This document shows, piece by piece, positions 8,801 through 15,417 of a stretch of DNA of 51,467 bases. This DNA is from Williamsia sp. (GTDB lineage Bacteria > Actinomycetota > Actinomycetes > Mycobacteriales > Mycobacteriaceae): contig NZ_JAEMTF010000016.1 in the NCBI RefSeq assembly GCF_016462415.1, positions 1 through 51,467 of the forward strand, given 5' to 3'. The notes under the pieces are model-generated. The model saw only the letters and a list, made by a program, of their open reading frames with translations, did no database searches and was not told where the DNA came from. Position 1 is the first letter of the stretch. Every line of letters begins with the position of its first letter. A program made the translations under genes and the position numbers.

Positions 8801-9312
8801 AGTTGGTACCACGACCGCAGGGTGGCACCGTCGTTGCCGGACCCGGGGAACCACTTGATGGCGATCGCGGTGGTCACCGAACCGGCGCCGTTGTCGTACG
8901 TCGCGGCGATCGCCGACCAGGTGGCGCCGGTACCACGCAGGTACTGCACCTGCGACTGGTTGTACTCGTCGTCGTTCTCCGCCCAGGCGCCGCGCACGTA
9001 GTCGGCCATCGACCGCGCCGCGCGCTTCGCGCCCTTGGCGGTGAGGTCGGCCGAGGCGTTGAAACCCTGGTCGTAGGTGGGCAGCAGGACAACCGAGTGC
9101 CCGTCCATCATCGAGGACTTGCCCGACCCGGACGGGCCGGTCAGCAGCACACCGCGTTCATCGATCGGAAAGTTCTTGTAGCCGTGGAAGGTTCCCCAGT
9201 TGACCAACTGGATACGGGTCAACCGGAACTGTCCGATGTTGATCGTTCGCCGATGCTGCCCGCTCTCCGACGGCAGAGTCGTCGGAAAGGTATCTGCGAT
9301 CGTGTCGGTCAT
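5896..9312 (-). CDS. jetC: JetC/MksB-type SMC ATPase of a Wadjet-like system
   Basis: A 1138-residue SMC-like ATPase, the motor of the JetABC/MksBEF (EptC in M. smegmatis) DNA-loop-extruding complexes that restrict plasmids. It has an N-terminal head strand FRLTRIQLVNWGTFHG and Walker A GPSGSGKS (59-66). Long Glu/Arg-rich coiled-coil arms run from about 270 to 950 around a central hinge-like region. The C-terminal signature SGGEQEK begins at 1025, and Walker B LMLDEAFSKSD has Asp1061 and Glu1062. Length is typical. Its start overlaps the jetB stop (ATGA at 9309-9312). All ATPase motifs are intact, so it is not a decayed gene. The equally long open frame on the opposite strand is a GC-bias artefact. 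Confidence 0.93.
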   Translation of the reverse strand: MTDTIADTFPTTLPSESGQHRRTINIGQFRLTRIQLVNWGTFHGYKNFPIDERGVLLTGPSGSGKSSMMDGHSVVLLPTYDQGFNASADLTAKGAKRAARSMADYVRGAWAENDDEYNQSQVQYLRGTGATWSAIAATYDNGAGSVTTAIAIKWFPGSGNDGATLRSWYQLHTGDVELLSLNDWATGGFDIRAYRATHPDVACFDVQSAYSEALRRRVGIGSSSAALSLMGKAKAMKNVGDLNLFIRTYMLDRPDTYAKAERLVENFTQLDEAYQAAARAHAQEKVLRPIPEAWETYCGAEESTTRAGELLGPPMRAFMREHRMTLLREKLDHIEDARTALDNEVASWENIADEREDRHTSLRDQLTVDKGELTALESELKSFEAQVTARNRAYERYSAVVSRLGERTPESREEFEALRGRAPQMARAAREAAESLNARAHPVFSAETDARREHEAVAEELATLTARRSLLPREALAQRDAIATATGIPAQELPYAAELVEVADDQRATWAGAAERVLRGLGMTLLVPHEHRRRVAEFVNKTDLGGVLEFRAYDENATHEVPRSGSLAAKMTVDRAHPAGAWLSGVVARSADHTCVDNPIELDRHDLAVTPQGLVKAGRDRYRKDDRRRVDDRTHWIFGTNTDGKRAALEESLGALRHRYEETRQISQDMRDLLEDNRERAKAADALAGYSSWTELNWWSSRRDADELNRRIDAVRENRVDLAELEEQVDIARADWREAVARVGAINDQLRHIGSDWDRWLAELEQNPETDDLADDDREYLERVLESVLATGQKHLTLATYGEVRSDLRNALESVQADANAERDTAENRIVRAAEAFVREWPSAANNLTATIECASDLVSIHSGLVEHGLATTQERFRQLITTDISHSVSNLYKEIGDTNKRIRRGIAEVNSGLRRVDFNTGTYLQIAVQHNPTDEAMEFGRIVDAMIRDAPSARSGDGAVLARQFYRIKNLIVRLTATDTEGRRWCDNVLDVRNSYFFYGKEMSVADGADAPPVHTYRNTATNSGGEQEKLVAFCLAAALSFSLSSPDDHRPGFAPLMLDEAFSKSDETFSSQSLRAFEQFGFQLIIAAPIRMAGIVEPFIGQVILVDKRVDADGARSDARTATFGEIASARSTGGR

Positions 9313-10151
9313 CGGTCGTCCTCGTTCTCGTTCTCATCCGGTTCCGCCTCGTCGAGCGCATCGGCGTCGGTGACGGGTTCGTCGAGCTCGGCGAGGTCGG
9401 GTCCGCCGCCGGCCAGCGTGCGGTAGGCCGTCGTGTAGGCCTGCACCTGCTCCGGCGTCAGCAGGGACGCGATCACCCCGTAGATCGCGTACCGGTCGGT
9501 TCCGGGCAGCGCGCGGATGATCTTCCGGTTCTCCAGGACGTTGATGGCCGCGTCGATCCGGCGGACGAAGCCGGACTCGTCGGTGTCGCGGACGGGCTTG
9601 AACGTGAGCATGTGATCGACCATCTCCGACCGCTCCACCGTCACGGTCTCGTCGACGCCGGTGAGGTACTTCTGCCGGAGGAACAGCGCGAGTACCGACG
9701 CCGCGAGCGTGAGGGTGGAGGCGCGCAGGATGTTGCGTTGGCGCGGCTCGGGTTCGGTGATCTGCCGGGTGTAGGCGTACCGGTGCTCGGCGTTGATCTC
9801 CAGGCCGAGGTTCAGCTCCGACAGACGCGACCGGATGATCTCCTCGTTGGCCTCGATCGCGCGCCAGTTCCGCGACTTCGCCGAGACGTGGGCAGCGGAG
9901 ATGAGTTCCTGCAACGCGTAGCAGACGGGCGCGGGCAGCGCCGAGGTGTCGCCGTCGAACCGCGGTGCGACGCGTGATTCCGAGACGTCGCCGACCGGCG
10001 CCGACCCGTCGAAACTGAAGTGCGACAAATCGATCGACGAATCCGCCTCGGCACCGGGGTGGTCGACGAACAGGTCGTCGCCGGTCTGCTCTGGGTGCTC
10101 GGCGTCTTCTGTGTCGATCTCTTCGGTGTCGATCTCTTCTGGGGCGGTCAT
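9309..10151 (-). CDS. jetB: JetB/MksE-like DUF4194 protein of a Wadjet-like system
   Basis: A 280-residue protein of the DUF4194 (JetB, MksE) family, a winged-helix kleisin partner that binds the SMC complex. The conserved core is about residues 75-245 (YALQELISAAHVSAKSRNW, then LNLGLEINAEHRYAYTRQI, then ASVLALFLRQKYL, then GVIASLLTPEQV). It is flanked by strongly acidic tails. Tail residues 6-16 come from a 15-bp tandem duplication at 10111-10140 that encodes EEIDT twice. The start at 10151 is chosen because it overlaps the jetA stop (ATGA) and because the upstream frame is low-complexity shadow. Translational coupling to jetA and jetC indicates stoichiometric production. Confidence 0.88.
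   Translation of the reverse strand: MTAPEEIDTEEIDTEDAEHPEQTGDDLFVDHPGAEADSSIDLSHFSFDGSAPVGDVSESRVAPRFDGDTSALPAPVCYALQELISAAHVSAKSRNWRAIEANEEIIRSRLSELNLGLEINAEHRYAYTRQITEPEPRQRNILRASTLTLAASVLALFLRQKYLTGVDETVTVERSEMVDHMLTFKPVRDTDESGFVRRIDAAINVLENRKIIRALPGTDRYAIYGVIASLLTPEQVQAYTTAYRTLAGGGPDLAELDEPVTDADALDEAEPDENENEDDR
10111..10140. repeat. 15-bp tandem duplication inside jetB
   Basis: Two copies of GTGTCGATCTCTTC(G/T) lie head to tail at 10111-10125 and 10126-10140. They encode the duplicated EEIDT unit of the JetB acidic N-terminal tail and keep the frame, so the repeat can expand or contract without breaking the gene. Confidence 0.8.
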
Positions 10152-11674
10152 CGACGACCTCCCTTCGCGTCGTCGAGCAGGTGGACCGCGGTGGGGATCG
10201 GCACCCCGGTGAGTGCGGGCAGTTCGGTCGTGAACGTCATTGCGGGGATGTGGATCTCGCGTACCCCGCGCGCGGTGTGCGCGCCCACCACAGTGCGTAC
10301 GGCGGCGGTGTCGACCTCCCCGTGGCGCTGGGCCAGCGACCACACCCCGACGATGTCGCCGACGCGCGGCGACCCGATGTGCGCGAGCACCGCGGCGAGG
10401 TCGGCCGTGCCGGAACGCACCGCCGCGTTGACCGCGTCGGTGAGCACCTGCCAGTCGATGGTCTCCGATCCGACCAACTCGGCCGGGTCGATCTCGATCT
10501 CACCCGCGGTGACCTCGACCCCGTCGGGGATGTCGATGACGCCGTCGTGCATCGACAGCGCGCCGACGGAGTTGGTGTCCGCGACGGCCATCGGGACCAC
10601 GATGCCCATGTCCCGACCTGCGCCTGCGTGCTCGAACGCCACGGCGGCGGCCCGCTGCGCCTCGCCGATCTGCTCACGCAGCGCGCGGTAGTGCAGGAAG
10701 TCGCCACCCTTGACGAAGGTGTTGATGCGTCGGTACACCTGGCCGCGTATCTCGTCGACGTGCTGCACCTCGTCCCACATCCGATCGATGAACCGGGCGA
10801 GGGTGTCGGCGAGGTCCGGCGGGAGATCGGGCAGCCCGGAGAGGATGTCGTCGATGTGCCGCTCGAGGCCCTCGCGGAGGCGATGATCCGAGATCAGCGT
10901 GTAGAAGGCGTCGAATGCGTTGCCCTCCGCGGTTTTTCCCAGTTCGTCGTGGCCGTCGAACATCCGGTTCAGGGCATCGGCGTAGGCCCCGGCCCGCTCG
11001 TCGAGACCCTGGGTGATCAGCGCCCGCGAGTTCTCCCGCAGCTTCTCGCCGTAGCCGATGATGTCGGCGGGCATCCGCTCGGCCAGCGAGGTGACCATGC
11101 GGATGTCGTCGAACAGGCGGCGGGCGTCGACCGCGGGCACCGCACCGGCGGCCAGCTCCGACCGACGCCGGGTGAGCTCGGCGATCTTGGCGTCGAGATC
11201 CCGGATGTGTTCCCCCGGATCGGGATTGATCGCGACCGCGATGTTCGACAGTCGGCCGATCACCATCTCCATGGCCGTCTCGGTGGCCACCGATCGGTCG
11301 TGCCGGACGGCCTGCACCTGGGTGATGGCCGTGGTGGCACCACGGGTCAGCTGATAACGCTCCACATGACGGTCGGGGTCGAGGCTGCGCGCGACGAACC
11401 CGTCCTTGACCCACCGGTCCAGGAGTTCGACGGGACCGGGCACACTGAGCCCACGATCGGTCCAGTGCGCGGCGAGGTCGGCCAGGTCGGCGTCGATGCC
11501 GTCGGCGAGGTGGTCGCCGTCGACCTGCCCGTCGGACAGACGCGCGGCCATCATCGCCAGGTAGACCATCGCGCTGCGCGACCGCAGCAGCCGCAGCGTC
11601 ACGTCGGCATCGGCGTTCTCGGAGAACGCGGCGTAGAGAGTCGCAGCACTGTCACGCTCATTGCTGCGGGCCAT
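10148..11674 (-). CDS. jetA: JetA/MksF-like DUF3375 kleisin of a Wadjet-like system
   Basis: A 508-residue DUF3375 (JetA, MksF) protein, the kleisin-type subunit bridging the SMC heads. The N-terminal winged-helix part (about 1-130) includes TLRLLRSRSAMVYLAMM and LLDRWVKDGFVA. It is followed by a helical part with DLDAKIAELTRRRSELAAG, then RRLFDDIRMVTSLAERMPADI. The C-terminal winged-helix part begins around residue 300 with NTFVKGGDFLHYRALREQIGEA. The start at 11674 is preceded by AGAGGTGAG and fits the family's N-terminus; the upstream frame is not coding. It is the first gene of the leftward operon jetA-jetB-jetC-alkZ-like, with a TATCCT -10-like element about 70 bp upstream on the minus strand. 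Confidence 0.88.
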   Translation of the reverse strand: MARSNERDSAATLYAAFSENADADVTLRLLRSRSAMVYLAMMAARLSDGQVDGDHLADGIDADLADLAAHWTDRGLSVPGPVELLDRWVKDGFVARSLDPDRHVERYQLTRGATTAITQVQAVRHDRSVATETAMEMVIGRLSNIAVAINPDPGEHIRDLDAKIAELTRRRSELAAGAVPAVDARRLFDDIRMVTSLAERMPADIIGYGEKLRENSRALITQGLDERAGAYADALNRMFDGHDELGKTAEGNAFDAFYTLISDHRLREGLERHIDDILSGLPDLPPDLADTLARFIDRMWDEVQHVDEIRGQVYRRINTFVKGGDFLHYRALREQIGEAQRAAAVAFEHAGAGRDMGIVVPMAVADTNSVGALSMHDGVIDIPDGVEVTAGEIEIDPAELVGSETIDWQVLTDAVNAAVRSGTADLAAVLAHIGSPRVGDIVGVWSLAQRHGEVDTAAVRTVVGAHTARGVREIHIPAMTFTTELPALTGVPIPTAVHLLDDAKGGRR

Positions 11675-11860
11675 CTCACCTCTGTCTCTCGTGTGCTGCG
11701 TTTCGACGTCGGGCGCACCGCCGCGGTTCCGTTGGACAGGATAGTGGTTGCCGCGGCTCGGTCGGCCGATCCACCGGCAGCCACCCGCAGATCTGTGACA
11801 GACGAGATGCGTGAGGTTTCGCACAGCGTCATCGGGTCGTCGCAGCGTTAGCGTTGGCCC
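11675..11860. promoter_or_regulatory. Divergent promoter region between jetA and the epimerase gene
   Basis: This 186-bp spacer separates the jet operon (leftward) from the epimerase gene (rightward). The minus strand shows a TATCCT -10-like hexamer around 11742-11747 with no good -35. The plus strand shows TTAGCGT just before the ATG at 11861, which suits a leaderless start. I saw no strong palindrome that would indicate a dedicated repressor. Confidence 0.3.
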
Positions 11861-12823
11861 ATGTCAGACATCGTTTCGCGCCCGCGGACACCGCCACGCA
11901 CCGTCGTCATCGCCGGCGGCAACGGCGGCCTGGGACGACGGATCGCCGACGACCTGGCCGGCCGCGGAATCGACATCGCCATCCTGACCAGGACGATCGA
12001 CGAGCGGTCGCCGCATCGTCAGGTGCAGTGGGACGGGCGCAGCCAGGGCGACTGGGTCGCCGTGCTCGACACCGGCACCGACACCGCGGTCATCAACCTG
12101 GCCGGCCGACTGGTCGACTGCCGACCCACCGCGTCGAACATCGACGAGCTGCGCCGGTCACGCGTCGAGCCCACCCGAGCGCTGGTCGAGGCGGCGCGCG
12201 GACTGCGGACGCCCCTGACGCACTGGATCCAGGCCAGTACGACCGCTGTCTGGAGTGATGCGGGCGAGACGTGGTGCACCGAGAACACACCTGTCCCCGA
12301 CGGCCTTCCGCAGATGACCGGTGTGGTGAAGCCCTGGGAGGCCGCCGCCGACGACGCGCCGTGCGACCACGTCGTCGTCCTGCGCACCTCGATCGTGTTG
12401 GACTCGGGATCGCCCGTACTGCAACGTCTCACGAGGCTGGTGCGCGTCGGTCTCGGTGGCCGCGTAGCCGGCGGACGTCAATGGGTCAGCTGGATCCACA
12501 TCGACGACTGGCTCGCCGTGGTCCGCGCGGGACTCGATCTCGACCCCGAGGTCACGCTGCCGTCGGGAGTGGTGATCGCCGCGACCGACCACCCGGTCCG
12601 CAACGCGGAGCTGATGGCCACCCTGCGACGACTGTTGCACCGCCCGCCTGCACCACCGACACCGGAATCACTGCTGCGGTTGGGTGCGGTGCTCCTGCGA
12701 TCGGATGCGCAACTCGGTCTCACCGGTCGGCGGGCCCGCTCGACGGTCCTGCACGACGCGGGCTTCCGGTTCACCCACCCCGATCTCGGAGGCGCGCTCG
12801 CCGACGTCCTGGGCGCCAGGTAG
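11861..12823 (+). CDS. TIGR01777-type (SDR39U1-like) NAD-dependent epimerase family protein
   Basis: A 320-residue atypical extended SDR protein. The N-terminal Rossmann motif is VIAGGNGGLGRRIADDL (GGxGxxG-like), followed by AVINLAGRLVDCR. The region WIQASTTAVWSD carries the YfcH-like STTAVY equivalent, with Trp in place of the usual Tyr. QWVSWIHIDDW and the C-terminal LRLGAVLLRSDAQLGLTGRRA segment with the DAGFRFTHPDLGGAL end are typical of the DUF1731 tail. The function of the family is unknown; related proteins act in cell division inhibition or lipid or sugar modification. The usual glycine-rich motif is slightly degenerate. It converges on msrA with 19 bp between stops. Confidence 0.82.
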   Translation: MSDIVSRPRTPPRTVVIAGGNGGLGRRIADDLAGRGIDIAILTRTIDERSPHRQVQWDGRSQGDWVAVLDTGTDTAVINLAGRLVDCRPTASNIDELRRSRVEPTRALVEAARGLRTPLTHWIQASTTAVWSDAGETWCTENTPVPDGLPQMTGVVKPWEAAADDAPCDHVVVLRTSIVLDSGSPVLQRLTRLVRVGLGGRVAGGRQWVSWIHIDDWLAVVRAGLDLDPEVTLPSGVVIAATDHPVRNAELMATLRRLLHRPPAPPTPESLLRLGAVLLRSDAQLGLTGRRARSTVLHDAGFRFTHPDLGGALADVLGAR

Positions 12824-12842
12824 CGAGGCCAGAGGCGACGAG

Positions 12843-13508
12843 TCAGGCGGGGTATCTCAGCCCGGTGGCCGAATGGCAGCGATATCCGTGCGGGTTCTTC
12901 GCGAGGTACTGCTGGTGGTAGTCCTCGGCGTAGTAGAACCGTCCGCTGCCCGCCTGCGCGAGCGGCTTCACCTCGGTCGTGACCTCGCCGATGCCCGCGG
13001 CGCGGACCACACCGGCGAACTTCTCCGCCGACGTCCGCGCGACGGCCGCATCGGCGTCGTCGAACGTGTAGATCGCCGATCGGTACTGCGTCCCCACGTC
13101 GTTGCCCTGACGCATCCCCTGCGTCGGGTCGTGGGTCTCCCAGAAGATCGCGAGGATGCCCTCGAGGTCGATGACCGCCGGGTCGAAGACCACCAGCACC
13201 GCCTCGGTGTGCCCGGTCCGCGCGCTGCACACCTCGCCATAGGACGGGTTGGGCGTGAAGCCACCCGCGTAACCGACAGCGGTGGAGTACACGCCCGGCA
13301 CCTGCCAGAAGATCTCCTCGACACCCCAGAAACAACCGCCGGCGAGGATGACCGTCGAATACCTCGGGTCGAACGGGCCGCTGATCGGATGGCCGTTGAC
13401 GACATGGCGGTCGGCCACGGGGACCGCCTCCGATCGCCCGGCCAACGCCTTGTCCTCCGAGATCAGTTCCCTCTTGCGGTGTCCGAGAAGCTGATGGAAC
13501 CAGGTCAT
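12843..13508 (-). CDS. msrA: Peptide methionine (S)-S-oxide reductase
   Basis: A 221-residue MsrA, which repairs oxidised methionine in proteins using thioredoxin as electron donor. The catalytic motif GGCFWGVEE places Cys59 as the active cysteine. Further family elements are VGYAGGFTPNPSYGEVCSARTGHTEAV, split over the substrate pocket, and the DPTQGMRQGNDVGTQYRS region. The C-terminal YYAEDYHQQYLAKNPHGYRC provides a likely recycling Cys. An N-terminal extension of about 50 residues (MTWFHQLLGH) precedes the catalytic domain, which is common in actinobacteria. An alternative ATG lies nine bases upstream at 13517. Its closeness to sodA groups two oxidative-stress functions, although they are divergent and not one operon. 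Confidence 0.93.
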   Translation of the reverse strand: MTWFHQLLGHRKRELISEDKALAGRSEAVPVADRHVVNGHPISGPFDPRYSTVILAGGCFWGVEEIFWQVPGVYSTAVGYAGGFTPNPSYGEVCSARTGHTEAVLVVFDPAVIDLEGILAIFWETHDPTQGMRQGNDVGTQYRSAIYTFDDADAAVARTSAEKFAGVVRAAGIGEVTTEVKPLAQAGSGRFYYAEDYHQQYLAKNPHGYRCHSATGLRYPA

Positions 13509-13588
13509 GGGAGTCATGCTACGCACGGCGTACCGCCGCGATTTGGCCCGCGAACCCGGCGTGCCTATGATGGCGATCACAGCCCTGG

Positions 13589-13604
13589 TGTGACCGTTCT
13601 CACG
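13589..13604. promoter_or_regulatory. Crp/GlxR-like site upstream of a small membrane protein gene
   Basis: The 16-mer reads TGTGA-N6-TCACG and differs from the actinobacterial Crp/GlxR consensus TGTGA-N6-TCACA only at the last base. It lies about 30 bp before the GTG start of the small gene at 13633. One near-match in 51 kb could be chance, so this is a candidate only. Confidence 0.35.
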
Positions 13605-13632
13605 GCCGCGTCGACGACGACAGGAGAAGTGA

Positions 13633-13788
13633 GTGGCCACGCAGTCCCACCCCGATCTGATCCGCACCCTCGGTCGACACAACCGTCCCGCGACGCGTGA
13701 GGACTTCAACATCCGCGCCCGCTGCATCACCACGGGCGCCAGCGTCCTCGCCCTCGTCGCGCTGCTGATCGCACTCATCCTGCTCTGA
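13633..13788 (+). CDS. Small single-pass membrane protein (51 aa)
   Basis: A GTG-started frame preceded by a good Shine-Dalgarno sequence (AGGAGAAG). Residues 1-30 are polar and basic (ATQSHPDLIRTLGRHNRP). Residues 34-51 form one hydrophobic helix (GASVLALVALLIALILL) that ends exactly at the stop. Third codon positions are almost all G or C. I do not recognise a family. It sits between msrA and sodA and is probably a cytoplasm-facing small membrane protein with a C-terminal anchor. Confidence 0.65.
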   Translation: MATQSHPDLIRTLGRHNRPATREDFNIRARCITTGASVLALVALLIALILL

Positions 13789-13840
13789 GCCGCCTGCTCC
13801 GCGCGCTCACCTGCCCAGACACGGGTAGCGACGGACTGGC

Positions 13841-13872
13841 TTGACTTCAACCATGGTTGAAGTCCCTATGCT
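13841..13872 (+). promoter_or_regulatory. MerR/SoxR-type promoter of sodA with a perfect palindromic operator
   Basis: A -35 element TTGACT (13841-13846) and a -10 element TATGCT (13867-13872) are separated by an overlong 20-bp spacer. Most of the spacer is a perfect 22-bp palindrome (13843-13864, half-site GACTTCAACCA). The long spacer with a central dyad is the hallmark of promoters activated by DNA distortion by MerR-family proteins. The half-site CTTCAA resembles the SoxR half-site CCTCAA. It points to sodA, 88 bp downstream of the -10. No merR/soxR gene lies in the window. Confidence 0.7.
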
Positions 13873-13960
13873 CGACTCTGTTGCATTACCCCCGCCCCTA
13901 CGTAGGCTGGGCAAGTACACAGCGACCACAACGGGTAGAGCCCCCGAGGAGAGGAACAAC

Positions 13961-14590
13961 GTGTCTGACTACACCTTGCCGGATCTGGACTACGACTACG
14001 CGGCACTCGAGCCGCACATCTCCGGCAGGATCATGGAGTTGCACCACAGCAAGCACCACGCCACCTACGTCAAGGGCGCGAACACCGCACTGGAGAAGGC
14101 CGCCGCAGCTCGCGAGGACGGGACCATCGCGGACAAGGTCTTCCAGCTCTCGGCGAACCTCGCGTTCCACCTCGGTGGCCACACCAACCACTCGATCTTC
14201 TGGAAGAACCTGTCGCCCAACGGTGGCGACAAGCCCGAGGGTGACCTCGCAGCCGCCATCGACGACCAGTTCGGCGGGTTCGACAAGTTCCAGGCGCACT
14301 TCACCGCCGCGGCCACCACGCTGCAGGGCAGCGGCTGGGCGATCCTCGGATACGACACCATCGAGGGCAAGCTGGTCATCCAGCAGCTCACCGACCAGCA
14401 CGGCAACACCTCGATCGGTCTCGTGCCGATCGTCATGCTGGACATGTGGGAGCACGCCTTCTACCTCGACTACCAGAACGTCAAGCCGGACTACGTCAAG
14501 GCATGGTGGAACGTCGTGAACTGGGCCGACGCCGGCGAGCGTTTCGCCAAGGCGCAGAGCCAGGGCAAGGGCCTCATCGTCGGAGCCTGA
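13961..14590 (+). CDS. sodA: Superoxide dismutase, Mn/Fe family
   Basis: A 209-residue Mn/Fe superoxide dismutase, converting superoxide to oxygen and hydrogen peroxide. Metal ligands are His28 ([13 protein letters not shown]), His77 ([10 protein letters not shown]), Asp161 and His165 ([14 protein letters not shown]). The second-shell His147 (LTDQHGN) is the residue seen in the mycobacterial enzyme. The GTG start at 13961 is preceded by GAGGAGAGG. There is no Sec signal peptide; mycobacterial SodA is exported without one. A 17-bp-stem terminator follows directly. Metal preference (Fe or Mn) cannot be settled from sequence. It corresponds to Rv3846 of M. tuberculosis. Confidence 0.96.
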   Translation: MSDYTLPDLDYDYAALEPHISGRIMELHHSKHHATYVKGANTALEKAAAAREDGTIADKVFQLSANLAFHLGGHTNHSIFWKNLSPNGGDKPEGDLAAAIDDQFGGFDKFQAHFTAAATTLQGSGWAILGYDTIEGKLVIQQLTDQHGNTSIGLVPIVMLDMWEHAFYLDYQNVKPDYVKAWWNVVNWADAGERFAKAQSQGKGLIVGA

Positions 14591-14603
14591 TCTCGCTCTT
14601 CCA

Positions 14604-14642
14604 CGACACCGCCCCCGGACCACGCGTCCGGGGGCGGTGTCG
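14604..14642 (+). terminator. Hairpin terminator after sodA
   Basis: A perfect 17-bp stem (arms 14604-14620 and 14626-14642, very GC-rich, core CCGCCCCCGG) with a 5-base loop follows 13 bp after the sodA stop. There is no strong T-run, as is usual in high-GC actinobacteria. Confidence 0.85.
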
Positions 14643-14747
14643 TCTCTGCGCGCCCATCGGGACATGCAGACGTAACGCCGTCGTCAAGCGATCGTTTAGC
14701 ACTCCACTCCCCTTGTGTGCCAGCGGCTCTGACGAGCATCATGAGCC

Positions 14748-15284
14748 ATGGACTACTCCGCGCGTTCGCTCGTGCCGATCGGGCTCACCCCGTTCCACCG
14801 TGACGGTCAGTTACGCGGGATGCTGATCTCCGGGCGCTGGCCGGACACCACCCTCGAGTGGACCCAGACATTGGTGGCGTCGGTTCGCATCGCGTGCCGC
14901 CCGGGATTCCTGCGGACCACCACCGTCTTCGGCGTCATCGAGGACCGACCCGAACACTGCGACCCCGACACCGTCGGGATGATGCTCGCCGTCGGCGACG
15001 TCTCGAGCGACGACTTCGTCCGTGACAACCCGTTCCTCGCCCACGCCCCGGCGCTGGTCATGCTGCACCCGCCGTCGCAGACGCGGGCCTCGCTCCCGGA
15101 GTGTTCCGACGTCGCGTCGGGCTGTGTGCTGTTGCCCGGCGTGCCCGAGCTCGGCCTCGAACATCGCGCCGGCTGGGCCGAGGCGGAGGCGGACGGGACC
15201 GTGGTCAACCTGCGCAACCAGATCGGGGTCGACCCGAACTCCGACCCCGACACCGCGGTGCTGGCGATGCTGCTGGCCGCCTGA
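14748..15284 (+). CDS. Conserved hypothetical protein (Rv3847-like position)
   Basis: A 178-residue soluble protein without signal peptide, membrane segment or recognisable catalytic motif. It reads as an alpha/beta protein with a strand-rich middle (VASVRIACRP, TTTVFGVIED, GMMLAVGDVSSDDF, ALVMLHPPSQ). It lies directly after sodA and before the Gdt1-type transporter, which is the place of Rv3847 in M. tuberculosis; the length is also close to what I recall for that protein. No function is known to me. The ATG at 14748 has no clear Shine-Dalgarno; a possible upstream promoter lies in the AT-richer stretch around 14690-14710. Confidence 0.75.
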   Translation: MDYSARSLVPIGLTPFHRDGQLRGMLISGRWPDTTLEWTQTLVASVRIACRPGFLRTTTVFGVIEDRPEHCDPDTVGMMLAVGDVSSDDFVRDNPFLAHAPALVMLHPPSQTRASLPECSDVASGCVLLPGVPELGLEHRAGWAEAEADGTVVNLRNQIGVDPNSDPDTAVLAMLLAA

Positions 15285-15417
15285 CGTGTCGCCGCGCCGG
15301 TGACCCCGAGTACCCGGATAAGGGTGCCCAAACTATGGTGAAAAGGGCCTCCGAACTGCGGTTATGCGGGTTCAGGAACTGTTGCGCCTGCTCACGATCG
15401 CCCGTAGCGTCAGCGTC

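Noticed and set aside
5857-9426. An open frame of more than 1100 codons on the plus strand opposite jetC
   Set aside because: It is low-complexity, Arg/Val/Gly-rich and lacks any domain, while the minus strand encodes a complete SMC ATPase. It follows from high GC at third positions.
13841-13872. A leftward promoter from the sodA palindrome toward msrA
   Set aside because: The dyad is symmetrical but no -10-like hexamer stands at the right distance on the minus strand, and the small membrane gene lies between.
15285-15417. A yybP-ykoY Mn riboswitch before the Gdt1-type gene
   Set aside because: The region lacks the conserved GGGGAGUAG and matching 3' core of that riboswitch, and I could not build its paired stems. 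A 130-bp leader alone is no evidence.
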